DNA from: Natrarchaeobaculum sulfurireducens
Lineage (GTDB): Archaea > Halobacteriota > Halobacteria > Halobacteriales > Natrialbaceae
Direction of reading: 5' to 3'
Assembly: GCF_003430825.1 (NCBI RefSeq)
Contig: NZ_CP024047.1
Location: 2,418,001 to 2,482,000, forward strand
DNA: 64,000 nucleotides
The position numbers and the translations under genes are program-made. Under the pieces are notes generated by a model. That model made no database searches. It was not told the origin of the DNA and worked only from the letters and a program-made list of their open reading frames with translations. Positions 24,860 to 34,793 of the stretch are shown here, in pieces (position 1 is the first letter of the stretch; the number at the start of each line of letters is the position of its first letter).

Positions 24860-26584
24860 TTACAGATCGACTGTAATGATAGCGTTGACGAGCCACTCAG
24901 TGATCGTTCCCGTCACAGCACCGAGCCAGAGAAGTGCGGTAAAGTGGAAATACGAGTTGCCGAAGTGACCGCCGTCTGCGGCTCGAAGCACGAGCGACGA
25001 GATGAACGCGTTAAATATCAGAACTAGAAGAATCAAAAATCGAAGTACATGCACATCGTACTGGTCGGTGTAGATAATTTCGGCACCAATGTCGCTCTGA
25101 ATATCGATATCGAAACTCGAGAGCATGAGTGCCAACTCGAGTCCGATGAAGAATGCAAAGGCGGAAGCAGCAGTAATGCCATACAGCACGCCGACGAGCG
25201 TTGTTGTCTGCTGACGGCGTTGTTCACGAAGATTTACGATCGCGTTCATGTTATCACTGATGAGTTCGCCGAGCCGCTTGGGTCCGCCACCCATTTCTCG
25301 ACCTACCAGATACATCTCGCTGAACTTCTGGATCAAAAACGAGTGAGTCTCACCGGTGAAGTACCGCCAGGATTTCTCGGTACTCAGGCGCATATTGAGG
25401 CGCCGATACAAATCGTTGACGTCCGGTGTTAACGGCCCGAAATCTTTCGTTCGAAGGGTCGCGAGAACCTCGGAGGTGGTACTCTGTTTTGCACTTTCGC
25501 TGGTGCCAAGTGCTCGAATGAAATTCGGGAACTCCCGATCACGGTCGAAGACGCGCCGTTCCTCATACCAGAACACGAATCCAGGGATGAGCAACGGAAC
25601 CGTCGCGATCGGCATGTACATCAACAGTGGGATGGCGTCGAATCGGACCTGCTCTGTCCCCGGAATAAGCTCAAAAAACCCTGCGGTCAGCAAAGTGACC
25701 AAGACGAGACTCGTGCTGACTCCGATGACCGTCGATGCGAGCATTCGTTTCTTGGTTTGGGTCCGATACCCGTCCTCAAGGTACCAAATCGGATCGTCGG
25801 GGACGGCGGCCCGAATAAGGAAGAAGAAACCGATCTGGACGAACACGAACAGAACGATCACGATACTCGCCGTGAGCGTCGGATTATTTCCGGTCAACAG
25901 CGGCAGTACGATCGCAAACACCAGCGCGAACGTCATCGAGATAATGATCGACAGATACAGGTCTTTCAGCACGTCCAGATTGCTGAGCGACTGCTGGTAT
26001 ACTGTCGAGTACTTGTTGATCAGTACGTCCTGCTCCTGAAAGAGGAACTCGTCTAACGCTTGCCCCGCCTCGAGCGTGTATGCCATTCGCTCCAGAAGGT
26101 CTCTGACCGACTCGCTGGGAACGTCCTTGGCACGGCGACGACAGGCATCGCCGAGACTCAGGTGCCAGACGTCAACCAGATCGACGACCCGTTGCATCTC
26201 GGCGGCGAGTTCGCCGTACTCCTCCTCTTGAGCCAGCCTGCGCATTACCTCCATCCTATCGATGTTCGTCGTCGAGAGGAGGGTCATGTGAATAACGAAG
26301 AGATGGAATCGATTCTCCATCTCGATCCGGCGCTGGTCGATCGCGATTCGAGGATAGCCGACCGCAGCCAAAAATAGCAACAGTCCGAGAACCGGGAGCA
26401 ACAACCGGACAAGCAAGAAAACGTCGAGAAACACCGCTAGCGCAGCCGTACCCACGAAAAAGAGAAACGTCGGGAATAAAATAACGAGGATATAGACACT
26501 CGCCGGGAGTTCCATCTCCTCGTACGCCTGAATTATCGACTTCCCGAGTTGGGATGCGACCGCAGACTTTTCAGCTAGTGCCAT
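24860..26584 (-). CDS. flaJ: Archaellum membrane platform protein FlaJ (ArlJ)
   Basis: 574 residues of the FlaJ/TadC type II secretion F-domain family, the polytopic membrane platform on which FlaI acts. Two T2SSF-like cytoplasmic domains are visible: one at about 95-180 (MTLLSTTNIDRMEVMRRLAQ), one at about 380-460 (SEMYLVGREMGGGPKRLGEL). Around them are about nine transmembrane helices, including an N-terminal pair from residue 28, a pair near 205-260, one pair near 285-345 and three at the C-terminus. Unlike the common order, flaJ here precedes flaH and flaI and is separated from them by a plus-strand gene. Confidence 0.93.
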   Translation of the reverse strand: MALAEKSAVASQLGKSIIQAYEEMELPASVYILVILFPTFLFFVGTAALAVFLDVFLLVRLLLPVLGLLLFLAAVGYPRIAIDQRRIEMENRFHLFVIHMTLLSTTNIDRMEVMRRLAQEEEYGELAAEMQRVVDLVDVWHLSLGDACRRRAKDVPSESVRDLLERMAYTLEAGQALDEFLFQEQDVLINKYSTVYQQSLSNLDVLKDLYLSIIISMTFALVFAIVLPLLTGNNPTLTASIVIVLFVFVQIGFFFLIRAAVPDDPIWYLEDGYRTQTKKRMLASTVIGVSTSLVLVTLLTAGFFELIPGTEQVRFDAIPLLMYMPIATVPLLIPGFVFWYEERRVFDRDREFPNFIRALGTSESAKQSTTSEVLATLRTKDFGPLTPDVNDLYRRLNMRLSTEKSWRYFTGETHSFLIQKFSEMYLVGREMGGGPKRLGELISDNMNAIVNLREQRRQQTTTLVGVLYGITAASAFAFFIGLELALMLSSFDIDIQSDIGAEIIYTDQYDVHVLRFLILLVLIFNAFISSLVLRAADGGHFGNSYFHFTALLWLGAVTGTITEWLVNAIITVDL

Positions 26585-26694
26585 AGGGGGTGATCAGGAG
26601 CGGGGTTGGGTACCCGATGGTGAGAGTATTCTCGAGCGGATACTCTCGATGGACAACATACAAAGCTTCTGGCTGGTCCACTGACGAGATAGTG

Positions 26695-27846
26695 CTAGGA
26701 CGCCGAGAAAACGTCATCGACGTCGAGTTCCGTTCGTTTCTCCGGGGTCGCAATTCGAGCGATGAACTGGAGACTTCGCTTGTGTTCGGTCGTACTCAGA
26801 ACTGAACGCGGTTCCGGATCCGCTGGCGGGGACGTCTCACGATCGCCAAAGCCGTTTAATAGCGTCCGTAGATAGCCCTCGACACCCGCTGAAATCCACC
26901 CGGCCGATCGATAGTAGGCAACGGTCTGGGCGGCGCCTTCGAGACCTGCCGTCTCCACAAGGTGATCGAGCCACTCGAGGACCAGCACCTCCGACGCATA
27001 CCGAGATGGGGCCTGGACGAGATACGGTGGCTCGCCGACCTCACCGTTTTCGGTCTCGAGTTCGGGTTCAGTGTCGTGCAGTTCGTCCACAGGGCTGGCC
27101 TCGGTTAGGGGCTCGTCAGCGTCCGGGCCGGAGTCGTCAGCGGCCTCGAACGACTCGTCCTCGTCTGACGGTAAAAATTGCGTCAGGTCGTCGGCCGACT
27201 CATCCGTTTCCGCGGCTATCTCGTCGTCGAACTCGTCCTCGAGCGGTTCATCGGCAAGTGTCTCATCTTCGAACTCGTCCTCGAGTGCCCCATCGAGCGT
27301 GTCGTCGTCGAATTCCTCATCCGGTTCGTCGGCCTCGAGTGTGTCTTCGTCGAGCTCTGCCTCGAAGTCGTCAGTGTCGTCGTCTTCAAATGGCATCGGT
27401 TCCTCCAAAAAGTCGTCCGCGTCGGCTTCGGCAATTTCACTGTCGATGTGGTCTTCCGGATCGTCGCCGAACATTCCCGAGTCACCGATCGCCGAGTCGA
27501 ACGCGTCCCCGATCTCTTGATCGCCGACGAACGGATTGACCCCGTGGGTGACGATCTCGTAGAGGTCGACGAGCTTGTCGACGTTTCGTTCGACCGACTG
27601 GATCGAGTCACTGATCTTTTCGTTTTCCCCGCGAACCGTTTCTACCCGATTCTGGAGCGAGTCGACTTCCTTCTCGATCTCGTCGAGTTGATAGGTGAGT
27701 TCGACGTCGTCGGACGACCCGCTTTCGTCGTCCGAAAACAGGTCATCATCCAGTAATTCGTCGTCGGACTCGAGAAGGTCGTCCGCGCTATCGGTCGATT
27801 CGTCATCGTCGTCGGGCTCGCCACCCAGTTCGCTGAACAGTACCAT
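26695..27846 (-). CDS. FlaD/E archaellum switch protein
   Basis: 383 residues. N-terminal acidic part, coiled coil around 45-95 (LTYQLDEIEKEVDSLQNRVE), the HGVNPFVGDQ motif near 105, an Asp/Glu-rich linker, and the conserved FlaD/E domain at about 275-375 (YLVQAPSRYASEVLVLEWL, YYRSAGWISAGVEGYLRTLL, HKRSLQFIARIA). It is a shorter paralogue of the 673-residue protein, with the same block order. Together they probably make the cytoplasmic ring that receives chemotaxis signals. It overlaps no neighbour and starts 2 bp after the flaG stop. Confidence 0.9.
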   Translation of the reverse strand: MVLFSELGGEPDDDDESTDSADDLLESDDELLDDDLFSDDESGSSDDVELTYQLDEIEKEVDSLQNRVETVRGENEKISDSIQSVERNVDKLVDLYEIVTHGVNPFVGDQEIGDAFDSAIGDSGMFGDDPEDHIDSEIAEADADDFLEEPMPFEDDDTDDFEAELDEDTLEADEPDEEFDDDTLDGALEDEFEDETLADEPLEDEFDDEIAAETDESADDLTQFLPSDEDESFEAADDSGPDADEPLTEASPVDELHDTEPELETENGEVGEPPYLVQAPSRYASEVLVLEWLDHLVETAGLEGAAQTVAYYRSAGWISAGVEGYLRTLLNGFGDRETSPPADPEPRSVLSTTEHKRSLQFIARIATPEKRTELDVDDVFSAS

Positions 27847-27848
27847 GG

Positions 27849-28340
27849 TTAGTCGGATTCCTCGTAGTAGAACCTGATCGTATCCTCATCGCCTCTCGTC
27901 ATGATCGTCACACTGATGTCGCCATCTCCGATATCGTTGACCGGGATCGTGACTTCGACGACCGTGGACGGATCCCACGACCCGTCGCTGTTGTCGGCTC
28001 GCTCGACGAAGAACCGGTCGTGGCTTATGTATGACCCATCGACGAAGACATCGATTTCGCTCGGCTCCGCCTCGAGGCTCCTGTCACCGATGTTCTTTAC
28101 GAGAAGGGTAAGGTCGGTATCATAGCTGTTACTCCCCGACTCATTGACGATTGCATCGCCTTCGTTCGCGTCACTGATGATTGCGATTTCGGTTTCGATA
28201 TCGTCCGTGACCCCTGAGCTGCGGGTTTCGATCGCACTGCCGACCTGGCCGACCTCGACGACCATCGTACCAGCGACGGCCGTCGCGACCACGAGGCTCG
28301 CGATGAAGAAGATCAGGTGTGCAGAGGAGACGCTGGCCAT
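27849..28340 (-). CDS. flaG: Archaellum stator protein FlaG (ArlG)
   Basis: 163 residues. An N-terminal helix (SSAHLIFFIASLVVATAVAG) anchors a beta-rich extracellular domain with the family features DLTLLVKNIGDRSLEAEPSE, IDVFVDG and DGSWDPSTVVEVTIP. FlaG and FlaF form the pseudoperiplasmic stator that holds the archaellum motor against the S-layer. The stop of flaF is immediately adjacent (flaF ends one base upstream of the flaG start), so the two are co-translated. Confidence 0.92.
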   Translation of the reverse strand: MASVSSAHLIFFIASLVVATAVAGTMVVEVGQVGSAIETRSSGVTDDIETEIAIISDANEGDAIVNESGSNSYDTDLTLLVKNIGDRSLEAEPSEIDVFVDGSYISHDRFFVERADNSDGSWDPSTVVEVTIPVNDIGDGDISVTIMTRGDEDTIRFYYEESD

Positions 28341-28961
28341 CTAGTCCCCTCCGTTCTCTTCTTCGTCGTCGTCTTCGACGTACCGCTCGAGCGTGACCTC
28401 GAGCGTCGACGCGTCGGCGATGCCGTGTTCGGTGACGATTTTGAGCCGATCCTCGATTCGGTCGTCGTCGCTGCCGTCGAGGGTGAGCCGTTCTTGCTCG
28501 TCGTACTCCCAGACGTCGTCTTCGTCATCGAACTTTTCAAGGTCCGTCTCGAGTTCGTCGGGTTCGTACTCGAACTCGAGCACCGTTCCGGGACTCCAAA
28601 GCGTGCTGTCAGTGCGCTCGCTGTCGCCGTCGACGATGGCCACGTCGTCGTCCGTTCTATCCAGTGTGACGTACTCGCCGTTCTCGAGGCGGTCGGTCCG
28701 CTCCAGGTCGAGGGTCGTCGTGCCGTCGTTGGAGACGGTGGCGGTGGGGCCGTCGACGACCTCCTCACTGGTCACGTTGTAGGTCACGGTAAACTCGAGG
28801 TCGATATCAGTGTTGGCCTGGTCTTGCATCGACGCCTGTTGGGAGGAAAACGCCTCGCTGGTCGCCGCCCCGGCATCGAAAAGGGCTGGCACGAACGCCC
28901 CCATCGCGATCAGGAACCCGATGAGGATGACCACGACCGCGCCGCTCGTACTGAACCCCAT
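28341..28961 (-). CDS. flaF: Archaellum stator protein FlaF (ArlF)
   Basis: 206 residues. The N-terminal hydrophobic helix (SGAVVVILIGFLIAMGAFVP) follows MGFST, a class III-like start, and the rest is an extracellular beta domain (LEFTVTYNVTSEEVVDG, TTLDLERTDRL, WSPGTVLEFEYEPDELE). FlaF binds the S-layer and pairs with FlaG. The C-terminal 60 residues are strongly acidic with charged EDDVWEYDEQ and a final EDDDEEENGGD tail. A 140-bp gap upstream separates it from the last archaellin gene. Confidence 0.9.
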   Translation of the reverse strand: MGFSTSGAVVVILIGFLIAMGAFVPALFDAGAATSEAFSSQQASMQDQANTDIDLEFTVTYNVTSEEVVDGPTATVSNDGTTTLDLERTDRLENGEYVTLDRTDDDVAIVDGDSERTDSTLWSPGTVLEFEYEPDELETDLEKFDDEDDVWEYDEQERLTLDGSDDDRIEDRLKIVTEHGIADASTLEVTLERYVEDDDEEENGGD

Positions 28962-29101
28962 TGTCCGACTCGAGGGAGTAAACGGGTAAAAGCGCTCTGG
29001 CCATCCAACCAGTCAGTACTCGTTTGCTTTCATCAGGGAGGAACAGATGTGACTCAGAAGAAACATAGAAGGAACGGATAAGGGAAAACCAGAACTGTTC
29101 T

Positions 29102-29764
29102 TCACAGGCGAACGGCTTCACCGTCGTGCTGGAAGAGGTCTGGAGCGTTCAGTTCGACAGAGGTGGTGGCGGAAGATGGGGAGACGATGTCAAGAGAGGC
29201 TTCGTCACCCTCTCCGAACGCGTCGTCTGTAGTTCCGAACGGCTCAGCCTCAGGATTGAATACCAGTGTGAATTGGCCATTGTCGTCGTTGAGGATCACG
29301 TCTTCTGGATCGACGAATTCTCCATCCATATCCTGTGCGATGAACCGATCTTCTTCTAAGTCTTCAATGTCATTGGTATCGAACGCATCGGAAGTACTCT
29401 CAGCGTAAACGAGGTTTACTTGCCCCTCTGGTCCGAGTGCCTGAACGACGGTATCGTCAAGATTGATCTCACCAGCACCCGCTGCTGCTGAGAGACCGAG
29501 TCGAATCTCCTCAAGCTCCCCGGAGTCTGAACCGCCGTCGTCAGCGACGATGCCTACTGCACTTCCTGTATCGATACGTTCCGAAACGAGTTCTGTACTC
29601 TCTTCGCCGGTGGCCATGGCCTGCGCCTGTAACATACCTGCTGTATTGATCAGGACGCCGGCGGCGATCGCAGCGACCAGCACCATCGCGATGAACACGA
29701 TAAGCGTACCGATCCCTACCTGACCTCGGTCCGAACTTTTGTCAGTGGAATTTCTGTCAAACAT
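29102..29764 (-). CDS. Archaellin (short type, copy 5)
   Basis: 220 residues. The N-terminus has a short basic/polar leader, then [20 protein letters not shown]; archaellin prepilin peptidase is known to cut between the Gly and Gln of RGQVGIG in haloarchaea. The body is acidic (about 1 in 4 Asp/Glu) and ends [18 protein letters not shown]. It is the most divergent of the three short archaellins and the only one separated from the array, by a 330-bp gap with its own likely promoter. No Asn-X-Ser/Thr remains after cleavage. It would be exported by the FlaI/FlaJ system and form part of the filament. Confidence 0.95.
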   Translation of the reverse strand: MFDRNSTDKSSDRGQVGIGTLIVFIAMVLVAAIAAGVLINTAGMLQAQAMATGEESTELVSERIDTGSAVGIVADDGGSDSGELEEIRLGLSAAAGAGEINLDDTVVQALGPEGQVNLVYAESTSDAFDTNDIEDLEEDRFIAQDMDGEFVDPEDVILNDDNGQFTLVFNPEAEPFGTTDDAFGEGDEASLDIVSPSSATTSVELNAPDLFQHDGEAVRL

Positions 29765-30095
29765 TGGCTATTTTTTCTGTTTCCCCGCCCTGATCACGAA
29801 CTCGGTGGTGGCCACAATTCCGTTTAATTGCAGGTCATCACCGATCGACTGTCCTCTATACACGATAGTTCAATTGGAGTCCACTTAGTCGTATTGGCTC
29901 GTCGAATAGAAGAGCCACGTTTCTTTGAATAATGCCGAATTCAGCCGTGGTATAGAGCGAAAAAGTGGAGTTGACTCTGATGAGTTTCACCGTTCAGAAA
30001 TCACAAATAGTCTATACAGTTGAACGGCTCAGATGTAGTCAAAGCTACGTGATCTCGTTGTCAACGAAAGAAATCGATTAGGAGCGGTGTCTTAG
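29765..30095. other. Gap between archaellin copies 4 and 5
   Basis: 331 bp, clearly richer in AT than the genes. It should hold the terminator of the four-archaellin unit and the promoter of copy 5: minus-strand ATTAAACG near 29823-29830 is a candidate TATA box with a leader of about 35 nt, and a T-rich run (TTTCTTT, minus strand, near 30070) could stop upstream transcripts. No coding frame with haloarchaeal codon use is seen. Confidence 0.4.
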
Positions 30096-30746
30096 TTAGA
30101 GCCGGACAGCCTCTCCGTCGTCGTTGAAGAGATCCGGTGCACGGAGTTCGACCTGCGTGGTCGCGGAGGCAGGCGACACGATGTCGAGTGCTGCCTCGTC
30201 TCCTTCACCGAAGACCTCGCTGTTGTCTTCATCACCGAACGGATCGGTTTCTGGGTTGAACACCAGCGTGTAGTCGCCGTTATCGGAATCAAGCACAGCG
30301 TCATCCGGCTCGATAAAGTCACCGGAGTTGTCCATCGCGGCGAACGTCGCCTGGTCGTCGCTCAAATCATCGACGTCATCGACACCGTCACCGGCATCTT
30401 CGTCGTAGATCAGGTTGGCCTGTCCTTCAGGCCCGACAACCTGGACTACCGTCTCCTCCAGTGAGATGTCATCAGCTCCGGCCGCTGCCGTCACGCCGAC
30501 TCTGATCTCCTCGAGTTCGCCGTCATCCGCACTGTCGACGATCCCGACCGTACTGGTCGCGTCGATTCGTTCGGAGACGAGCTCGGTGCTCTCTTCTCCG
30601 GTCGCTTCCGCCTGGGCTTGCAAGAAGCCCGCCGTGTTGATCAGAACGCCCGCGGCGATCGCGGCGACAAGCACCATCGCGATGAACACGATGAGCGTGC
30701 CGATCCCCACCTGCCCGCGGTCGTCGTCGTTGTTGTCTACGAACAT
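30096..30746 (-). CDS. Archaellin (short type, copy 4)
   Basis: 216 residues, leader MFVDNNDDD then [19 protein letters not shown]. It is nearly the same protein as copy 2 (32218-32862): differences cluster in a 20-residue acidic stretch near 118-135 and a few single positions. Conserved core motifs are [34 protein letters not shown] and the C-terminal [14 protein letters not shown]. It starts 2 bp after the stop of the long copy 3, so the long and short genes are translated as a pair. No N-glycosylation sequon in the mature chain. Confidence 0.95.
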   Translation of the reverse strand: MFVDNNDDDRGQVGIGTLIVFIAMVLVAAIAAGVLINTAGFLQAQAEATGEESTELVSERIDATSTVGIVDSADDGELEEIRVGVTAAAGADDISLEETVVQVVGPEGQANLIYDEDAGDGVDDVDDLSDDQATFAAMDNSGDFIEPDDAVLDSDNGDYTLVFNPETDPFGDEDNSEVFGEGDEAALDIVSPASATTQVELRAPDLFNDDGEAVRL

Positions 30747-30748
30747 GG

Positions 30749-32212
30749 TTACAGGTCAACCGATACGTCGTTGTCGATGTTGTTTGGCACGGAGAGTTCG
30801 ACTTCCGTCGTCGCACCCGCACTCGTCGTGAAGAGTACGGTCATGTCCTCACGCGTATCCATCGGTCGGTACTCTCGGTCTCCGAACGATGCGACGAGAA
30901 TTTCAACCTCAGCCCGATCGGACGAGTCGATCAGGACGTCTTCTTCGGCACCCTGGACCGGCGTGATGTCGATTCCGGTGGCCTCACTGTCGATCGTTTC
31001 CGTGATCTCGCCTTGCTCACCGATCGTCTGGATCGACGTCGTCTCGAGGTCGATCGGGTCCGAACCAGGCTGCAGTGCGGTCAGGAACTGAACTTCGGTG
31101 ACTCGTTCGTCGAACTCACGGTCGAATTCGAACGTCTCTGTCTCATCGCCGTCGATTTGGACTTCGACAGACAGATCGTCGCGCTCCGGAGTTAGTTGCA
31201 CATCTTGATCTAGGGCACCATCAGCGATGTCGTCAGTATCTGCGTCGAGTTGATCGATGGCTTCCTGACCCTCTGTGAATTCATCATCTGAAGCAACATC
31301 AACACCGACTACTCCGACAGCGTAGTCTCCTTCTTCAATGTCCTCGAACGCGTCATCGATATCACTTTCAGGCGATCCTTGGTCAAACAGATCTGCATTT
31401 TCGACGACATCGAATTCGTCCTGTTCTGTGTTTGCGACCACAATACGGATATCTGAACGTTTCAGCTCAGATGGATCCTCCATGAGGAGTTGGAAATTAT
31501 CATCGATGGCTACATCAGATGTTGAATCAGCGCTTTCCGTAATATCAAGCGCGCCGTCAGCGCCATCACCATCATCTGCTTGAGTCACTGCCTGAACTCC
31601 TTCAGCGTCAGCGGTAATCCGATACTCACCAGCATCTGTATCTGGAACCTCAATTTCGAAGTCCTCTACAGTTACCAGATCACCCTCTCCATCGTCTTGG
31701 AGTTCGACTGTGTCAGTCTTTGGCTCATTGAGTTGGTCTCCCAGAACGGTGACCGTGATGGTATCACCTTCTTCTAACCCAATGTCTGCATCGGCTGTCA
31801 CTTCATCATCGAGAGTTATCGTATCTACGTCATCGACGAGCGCTCGGTCAACTACACCGACGCTGTCAGCAGGACCGGTAAATGTATCGATGTCACCCTC
31901 CTCAGTAAACGGACCCGTCACAACAACACCAGATCCGCTAATCACATCAGTTATCTCTCCATCCGGATTGACAGTCTCGTCAGGATAGGTCATTACCTCC
32001 TGAACAGATCCTGACGTACTCACGATCTGGATGCGATCGCTCACCTGCTCTGTGCTCTCCTCACCCGTGGCTTCGGCCTGCGTCTGCAGGAAGCCCGCGG
32101 TGTTTATCAGGACGCCCGCGGCGATAGCGGCGACCAGCACCATCGCAATGAACACGATGAGTGTGCCAATCCCCACCTGACCGCGATCGTTTTCTGTTCC
32201 GTTGCTAAACAT
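30749..32212 (-). CDS. Archaellin (long type, copy 3, 487 aa)
   Basis: 487 residues from the ATG at 32212; an in-frame GTG at 32221 overlaps the previous stop but the MFSNGTEND leader matches the other copies. Standard N-terminal helix (about 10-45), then STSGSV, followed by a roughly 285-residue acidic insertion (about 68-360), then the normal C-terminal core with [20 protein letters not shown] and [15 protein letters not shown]. Typical archaellins have about 200 residues, so the insert forms an extra outer domain on the filament surface. The insert DNA is visibly less GC-rich than the conserved ends. Confidence 0.93.
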   Translation of the reverse strand: MFSNGTENDRGQVGIGTLIVFIAMVLVAAIAAGVLINTAGFLQTQAEATGEESTEQVSDRIQIVSTSGSVQEVMTYPDETVNPDGEITDVISGSGVVVTGPFTEEGDIDTFTGPADSVGVVDRALVDDVDTITLDDEVTADADIGLEEGDTITVTVLGDQLNEPKTDTVELQDDGEGDLVTVEDFEIEVPDTDAGEYRITADAEGVQAVTQADDGDGADGALDITESADSTSDVAIDDNFQLLMEDPSELKRSDIRIVVANTEQDEFDVVENADLFDQGSPESDIDDAFEDIEEGDYAVGVVGVDVASDDEFTEGQEAIDQLDADTDDIADGALDQDVQLTPERDDLSVEVQIDGDETETFEFDREFDERVTEVQFLTALQPGSDPIDLETTSIQTIGEQGEITETIDSEATGIDITPVQGAEEDVLIDSSDRAEVEILVASFGDREYRPMDTREDMTVLFTTSAGATTEVELSVPNNIDNDVSVDL

Positions 32213-32217
32213 GGATA

Positions 32218-32862
32218 TCACAGCCGGACGGCCTCACCGTCATCGTTGAAGAGGTCCGGTGCACGGAGTTCGACTTGCGTAGTCGCGGAGGCAGGCGACA
32301 CGATGTCGAGGGCTGCCTCGTCTCCTTCACCGAAGACCTCGCTGTCGTCGTCACCGAACGGATCGGTTTCTGGGTTGAAGACCAGCGTGAAGTCTCCGTT
32401 GTCAGAGTCGAGCACAGCATTATCTGGCTCGATGAAGTCACCGGAGTTGTCCATCGCGGCGAACGTCGGCTGGTCGGTGCTCAAGTCATCGACGTCGGAT
32501 TCGTCATCGACGTCTTCGTCGTAGACCAGGTTGGCCTGTCCTTCAGGCCCGACGACCTGGACTACCGTTTCCTCCAGTGAGATATCATCAGCTCCGGCAG
32601 CCGCCGTCACGCCGACTCTGATCTCGTCGAGTGTGCCGTCATCTGCACTGTCGACGATCCCGACTGTGCTGGTCGCATCGATTCGTTCGGAGACGAGTTC
32701 TGTGCTCTCCTCTCCGGTCGCTTCCGCCTGAGCTTGCAGGAAGCCTGCCGTATTGATCAGGACCCCCGCGGCGATCGCGGCGACCAGCACCATCGCGATG
32801 AACACGATGAGCGTGCCGATTCCGACCTGGCCTCGGTCGTCTCCGTTGTTGTCCACGAACAT
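32218..32862 (-). CDS. Archaellin (short type, copy 2)
   Basis: 214 residues with leader MFVDNNGDD and the RGQVGIG cleavage site. Almost identical to copy 4, including the DNA of the first 100 codons, which argues for a recent duplication or gene conversion. Main differences: [19 protein letters not shown] in place of the matching acidic loop in copy 4. Starts 2 bp after the stop of long copy 1 and ends 5 bp before long copy 3. Confidence 0.95.
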   Translation of the reverse strand: MFVDNNGDDRGQVGIGTLIVFIAMVLVAAIAAGVLINTAGFLQAQAEATGEESTELVSERIDATSTVGIVDSADDGTLDEIRVGVTAAAGADDISLEETVVQVVGPEGQANLVYDEDVDDESDVDDLSTDQPTFAAMDNSGDFIEPDNAVLDSDNGDFTLVFNPETDPFGDDDSEVFGEGDEAALDIVSPASATTQVELRAPDLFNDDGEAVRL

Positions 32863-32864
32863 GG

Positions 32865-34097
32865 TTACAGCCTCACCGACTGATCGTCGTCAACGATGGT
32901 CGTGGGAACGCGGAGTTCTTCTTCGGTGGTCGCACCGGAGTCCGTCGTGAAGACGACAGAGAGCGATTCACCCTCGTCGAGACGGATGTAGTCTTCAACT
33001 TCACCGTCAAACTCGTACTCAACCTCGGCACGGTCCGAGGAGTCGGTCAGGACACCGTCGCCCTCGTCGACACCCTGAATCTGGTTGATATTCACCTCTT
33101 CAGAGATTGACTCAGTTGCTTCACCCTGCTGACCGATGAACTGGACCGACGTCTGCTCTAAGTCGATTGGATCAGAGCCAGGCGCTAGTGCGGCGACGAA
33201 CTGAACGTTGTCGACAACGTTGTTGGTGTCAACAAGTTCAAAATCCACTAGGTTTTCGCCATTATCCAACTCTTGGTTGGTAACAGTCTCCTCTAAAATG
33301 TCTGCAGCAAATTCATCCTCGGCGTCAGCTCCAATGACCTCTATTGCGAGGTCCTCACCATCCGTTTCTTCGACATTATCGAATTCGAATGTGATAGATC
33401 CCCCATCATCATCCGTTGCCTCGATACTTGATGCTTCAGTCCGATCGAAGTCAGTTAACCGTGCTGTAACGCTGTCCTCGAACTCTTCGATATCATCTTG
33501 GTCCTCGATGTTGTCATTGTCGATTTCCACCTCAAAGTTGTCAGTAGTCTCAATGGAGTCCTCATGCACCAGGCCACCGAAGTCAGTGTAAGTTTCATCT
33601 TCCCATTCCGAAATCGTCTCGGTTTGGGCTTCGATGTTTTCTCCATCGACAGTGACGATTAGATCATCAGAGTCGGATGCATCTTCGCTTGGAAGGTCGG
33701 TGAGTTCAACATCCACATCACTTCCATCACCGGTATCAAATTCCACGACTTGGCGCTGTTCGAAGCCATCAGCTCCGCCGGTTGCCGCAGTCACGGAAAT
33801 ATATTCTCCTTCTACTTCATCGCTATCTGGTTCTAACGTAATAGTCGTTGAATCACTCGCCTCTTCAAAATCAGTAACTGTCGCCTGATCAACAGTACCT
33901 GACGTACTCACGATCTGCAATCGATCACTCACTTGCTCTGTACTCTCCTCACCGGTAGCTTCAGCCTGCGTCTGCAGGAAGCCAGCGGTGTTGATCAACA
34001 CACCAGCGGCAATTGCAGCGACCAGCACCATCGCGATAAACACGATGAGTGTGCCGATCCCCACCTGACCGCGCTCTCCGTCTTCGTTTGCGAACAT
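32865..34097 (-). CDS. Archaellin (long type, copy 1, 410 aa)
   Basis: 410 residues from the ATG at 34097; the frame extends to 34121 but the MFANEDGE leader fits the family. It is the first gene of the array. N-terminal helix as in the others, then a 200-residue acidic, Thr/Asp-rich insertion (about 68-285) unrelated in detail to the insert of copy 3, then the shared core [20 protein letters not shown] and [18 protein letters not shown]. The insert DNA (about 33200-33880) is lower in GC. Probably the major promoter-proximal filament subunit, though expression cannot be judged. Confidence 0.93.
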   Translation of the reverse strand: MFANEDGERGQVGIGTLIVFIAMVLVAAIAAGVLINTAGFLQTQAEATGEESTEQVSDRLQIVSTSGTVDQATVTDFEEASDSTTITLEPDSDEVEGEYISVTAATGGADGFEQRQVVEFDTGDGSDVDVELTDLPSEDASDSDDLIVTVDGENIEAQTETISEWEDETYTDFGGLVHEDSIETTDNFEVEIDNDNIEDQDDIEEFEDSVTARLTDFDRTEASSIEATDDDGGSITFEFDNVEETDGEDLAIEVIGADAEDEFAADILEETVTNQELDNGENLVDFELVDTNNVVDNVQFVAALAPGSDPIDLEQTSVQFIGQQGEATESISEEVNINQIQGVDEGDGVLTDSSDRAEVEYEFDGEVEDYIRLDEGESLSVVFTTDSGATTEEELRVPTTIVDDDQSVRL

Positions 34098-34157
34098 AGT
34101 TGTGTAGGGGTGAACACCCAATTTGCTCGGGCGTCACCCTACACTCTCTACTATCGG

Positions 34158-34167
34158 GACTTAAACC
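34158..34167 (-). promoter_or_regulatory. Candidate promoter of the archaellin array
   Basis: Minus-strand GGTTTAAGTC, TATA-like, about 65 bp before the ATG of archaellin copy 1. With initiation about 26 bp downstream it would give a leader near 40 nt. No better element is seen in the region. Confidence 0.35.
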
Positions 34168-34432
34168 TGAGCCAGAATTTTCAAGAGTGGGAACGATCTG
34201 CCGACGCTGAGCGACCGGTTTCAAGCACATCCCCGACGAATACAATGGATCACTAACCACACGGGACGTTCGGTTCAGAACCGGAACATCTGGATTACAT
34301 AAAGATTGTGGCCGGTGCCTCGAGAACAGCCGTTTCGAACCCTCAGAGCAGCCGTTTCCAGACGTGGGAACGCTCGAGACGCCGCGTCGAATCGGCAAGT
34401 ACGGTTTTGTGGGTCCGCTCGAGACACCTTGT

Positions 34433-34792
34433 ATGGACCCGATGGAGTTACTGGGGACCCTGGGCAAGAAATACAGCCCGGATATCCTCCGGACCGCCGA
34501 GGAGCCAGCGTCGGCCCAGGAACTCAGCGACGAACTGGACATCCCCGTCACGACCAGCTACCGACGAGTCGAGGCGCTCAACGAACTCGGACTGCTCGAG
34601 GACGACGAGGAGACGAGCGAGTTCGGCGAACCCGGCCAGAGTCAGACGGTGTATCGGCGTACGGTCGACGAAATCGTGATTCGATTCGACGGGACGGAGA
34701 TGGAGATCGAATCGATCGAACGGGAGACGACAACACAGCCATTGAGCAGCGTCTGGGACGACCTGAGTCGCGGTATCGGCGGTGACGACTGA
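34433..34792 (+). CDS. Winged-helix transcriptional regulator next to archaellins
   Basis: 119 residues from ATG at 34433 (the frame opens further upstream but that lead is poorly conserved in style). An ArsR-like winged helix occupies residues about 3-75: LLGTLGKKYSPDILRTAEEP, SAQELSDELDIPVTTSYRRV recognition helix, EALNELGLLEDDEE wing. The C-terminal half (YRRTVDEIVIRFDGTEMEIE) is a dimer or sensor part. Transcribed divergently from the archaellin array, and its stop is 1 bp before a small membrane-protein gene. Such HTH plus membrane protein pairs are common in haloarchaea; here position suggests control of archaellin or motility genes (inference). Confidence 0.8.
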   Translation: MDPMELLGTLGKKYSPDILRTAEEPASAQELSDELDIPVTTSYRRVEALNELGLLEDDEETSEFGEPGQSQTVYRRTVDEIVIRFDGTEMEIESIERETTTQPLSSVWDDLSRGIGGDD

Positions 34793-34793
34793 G

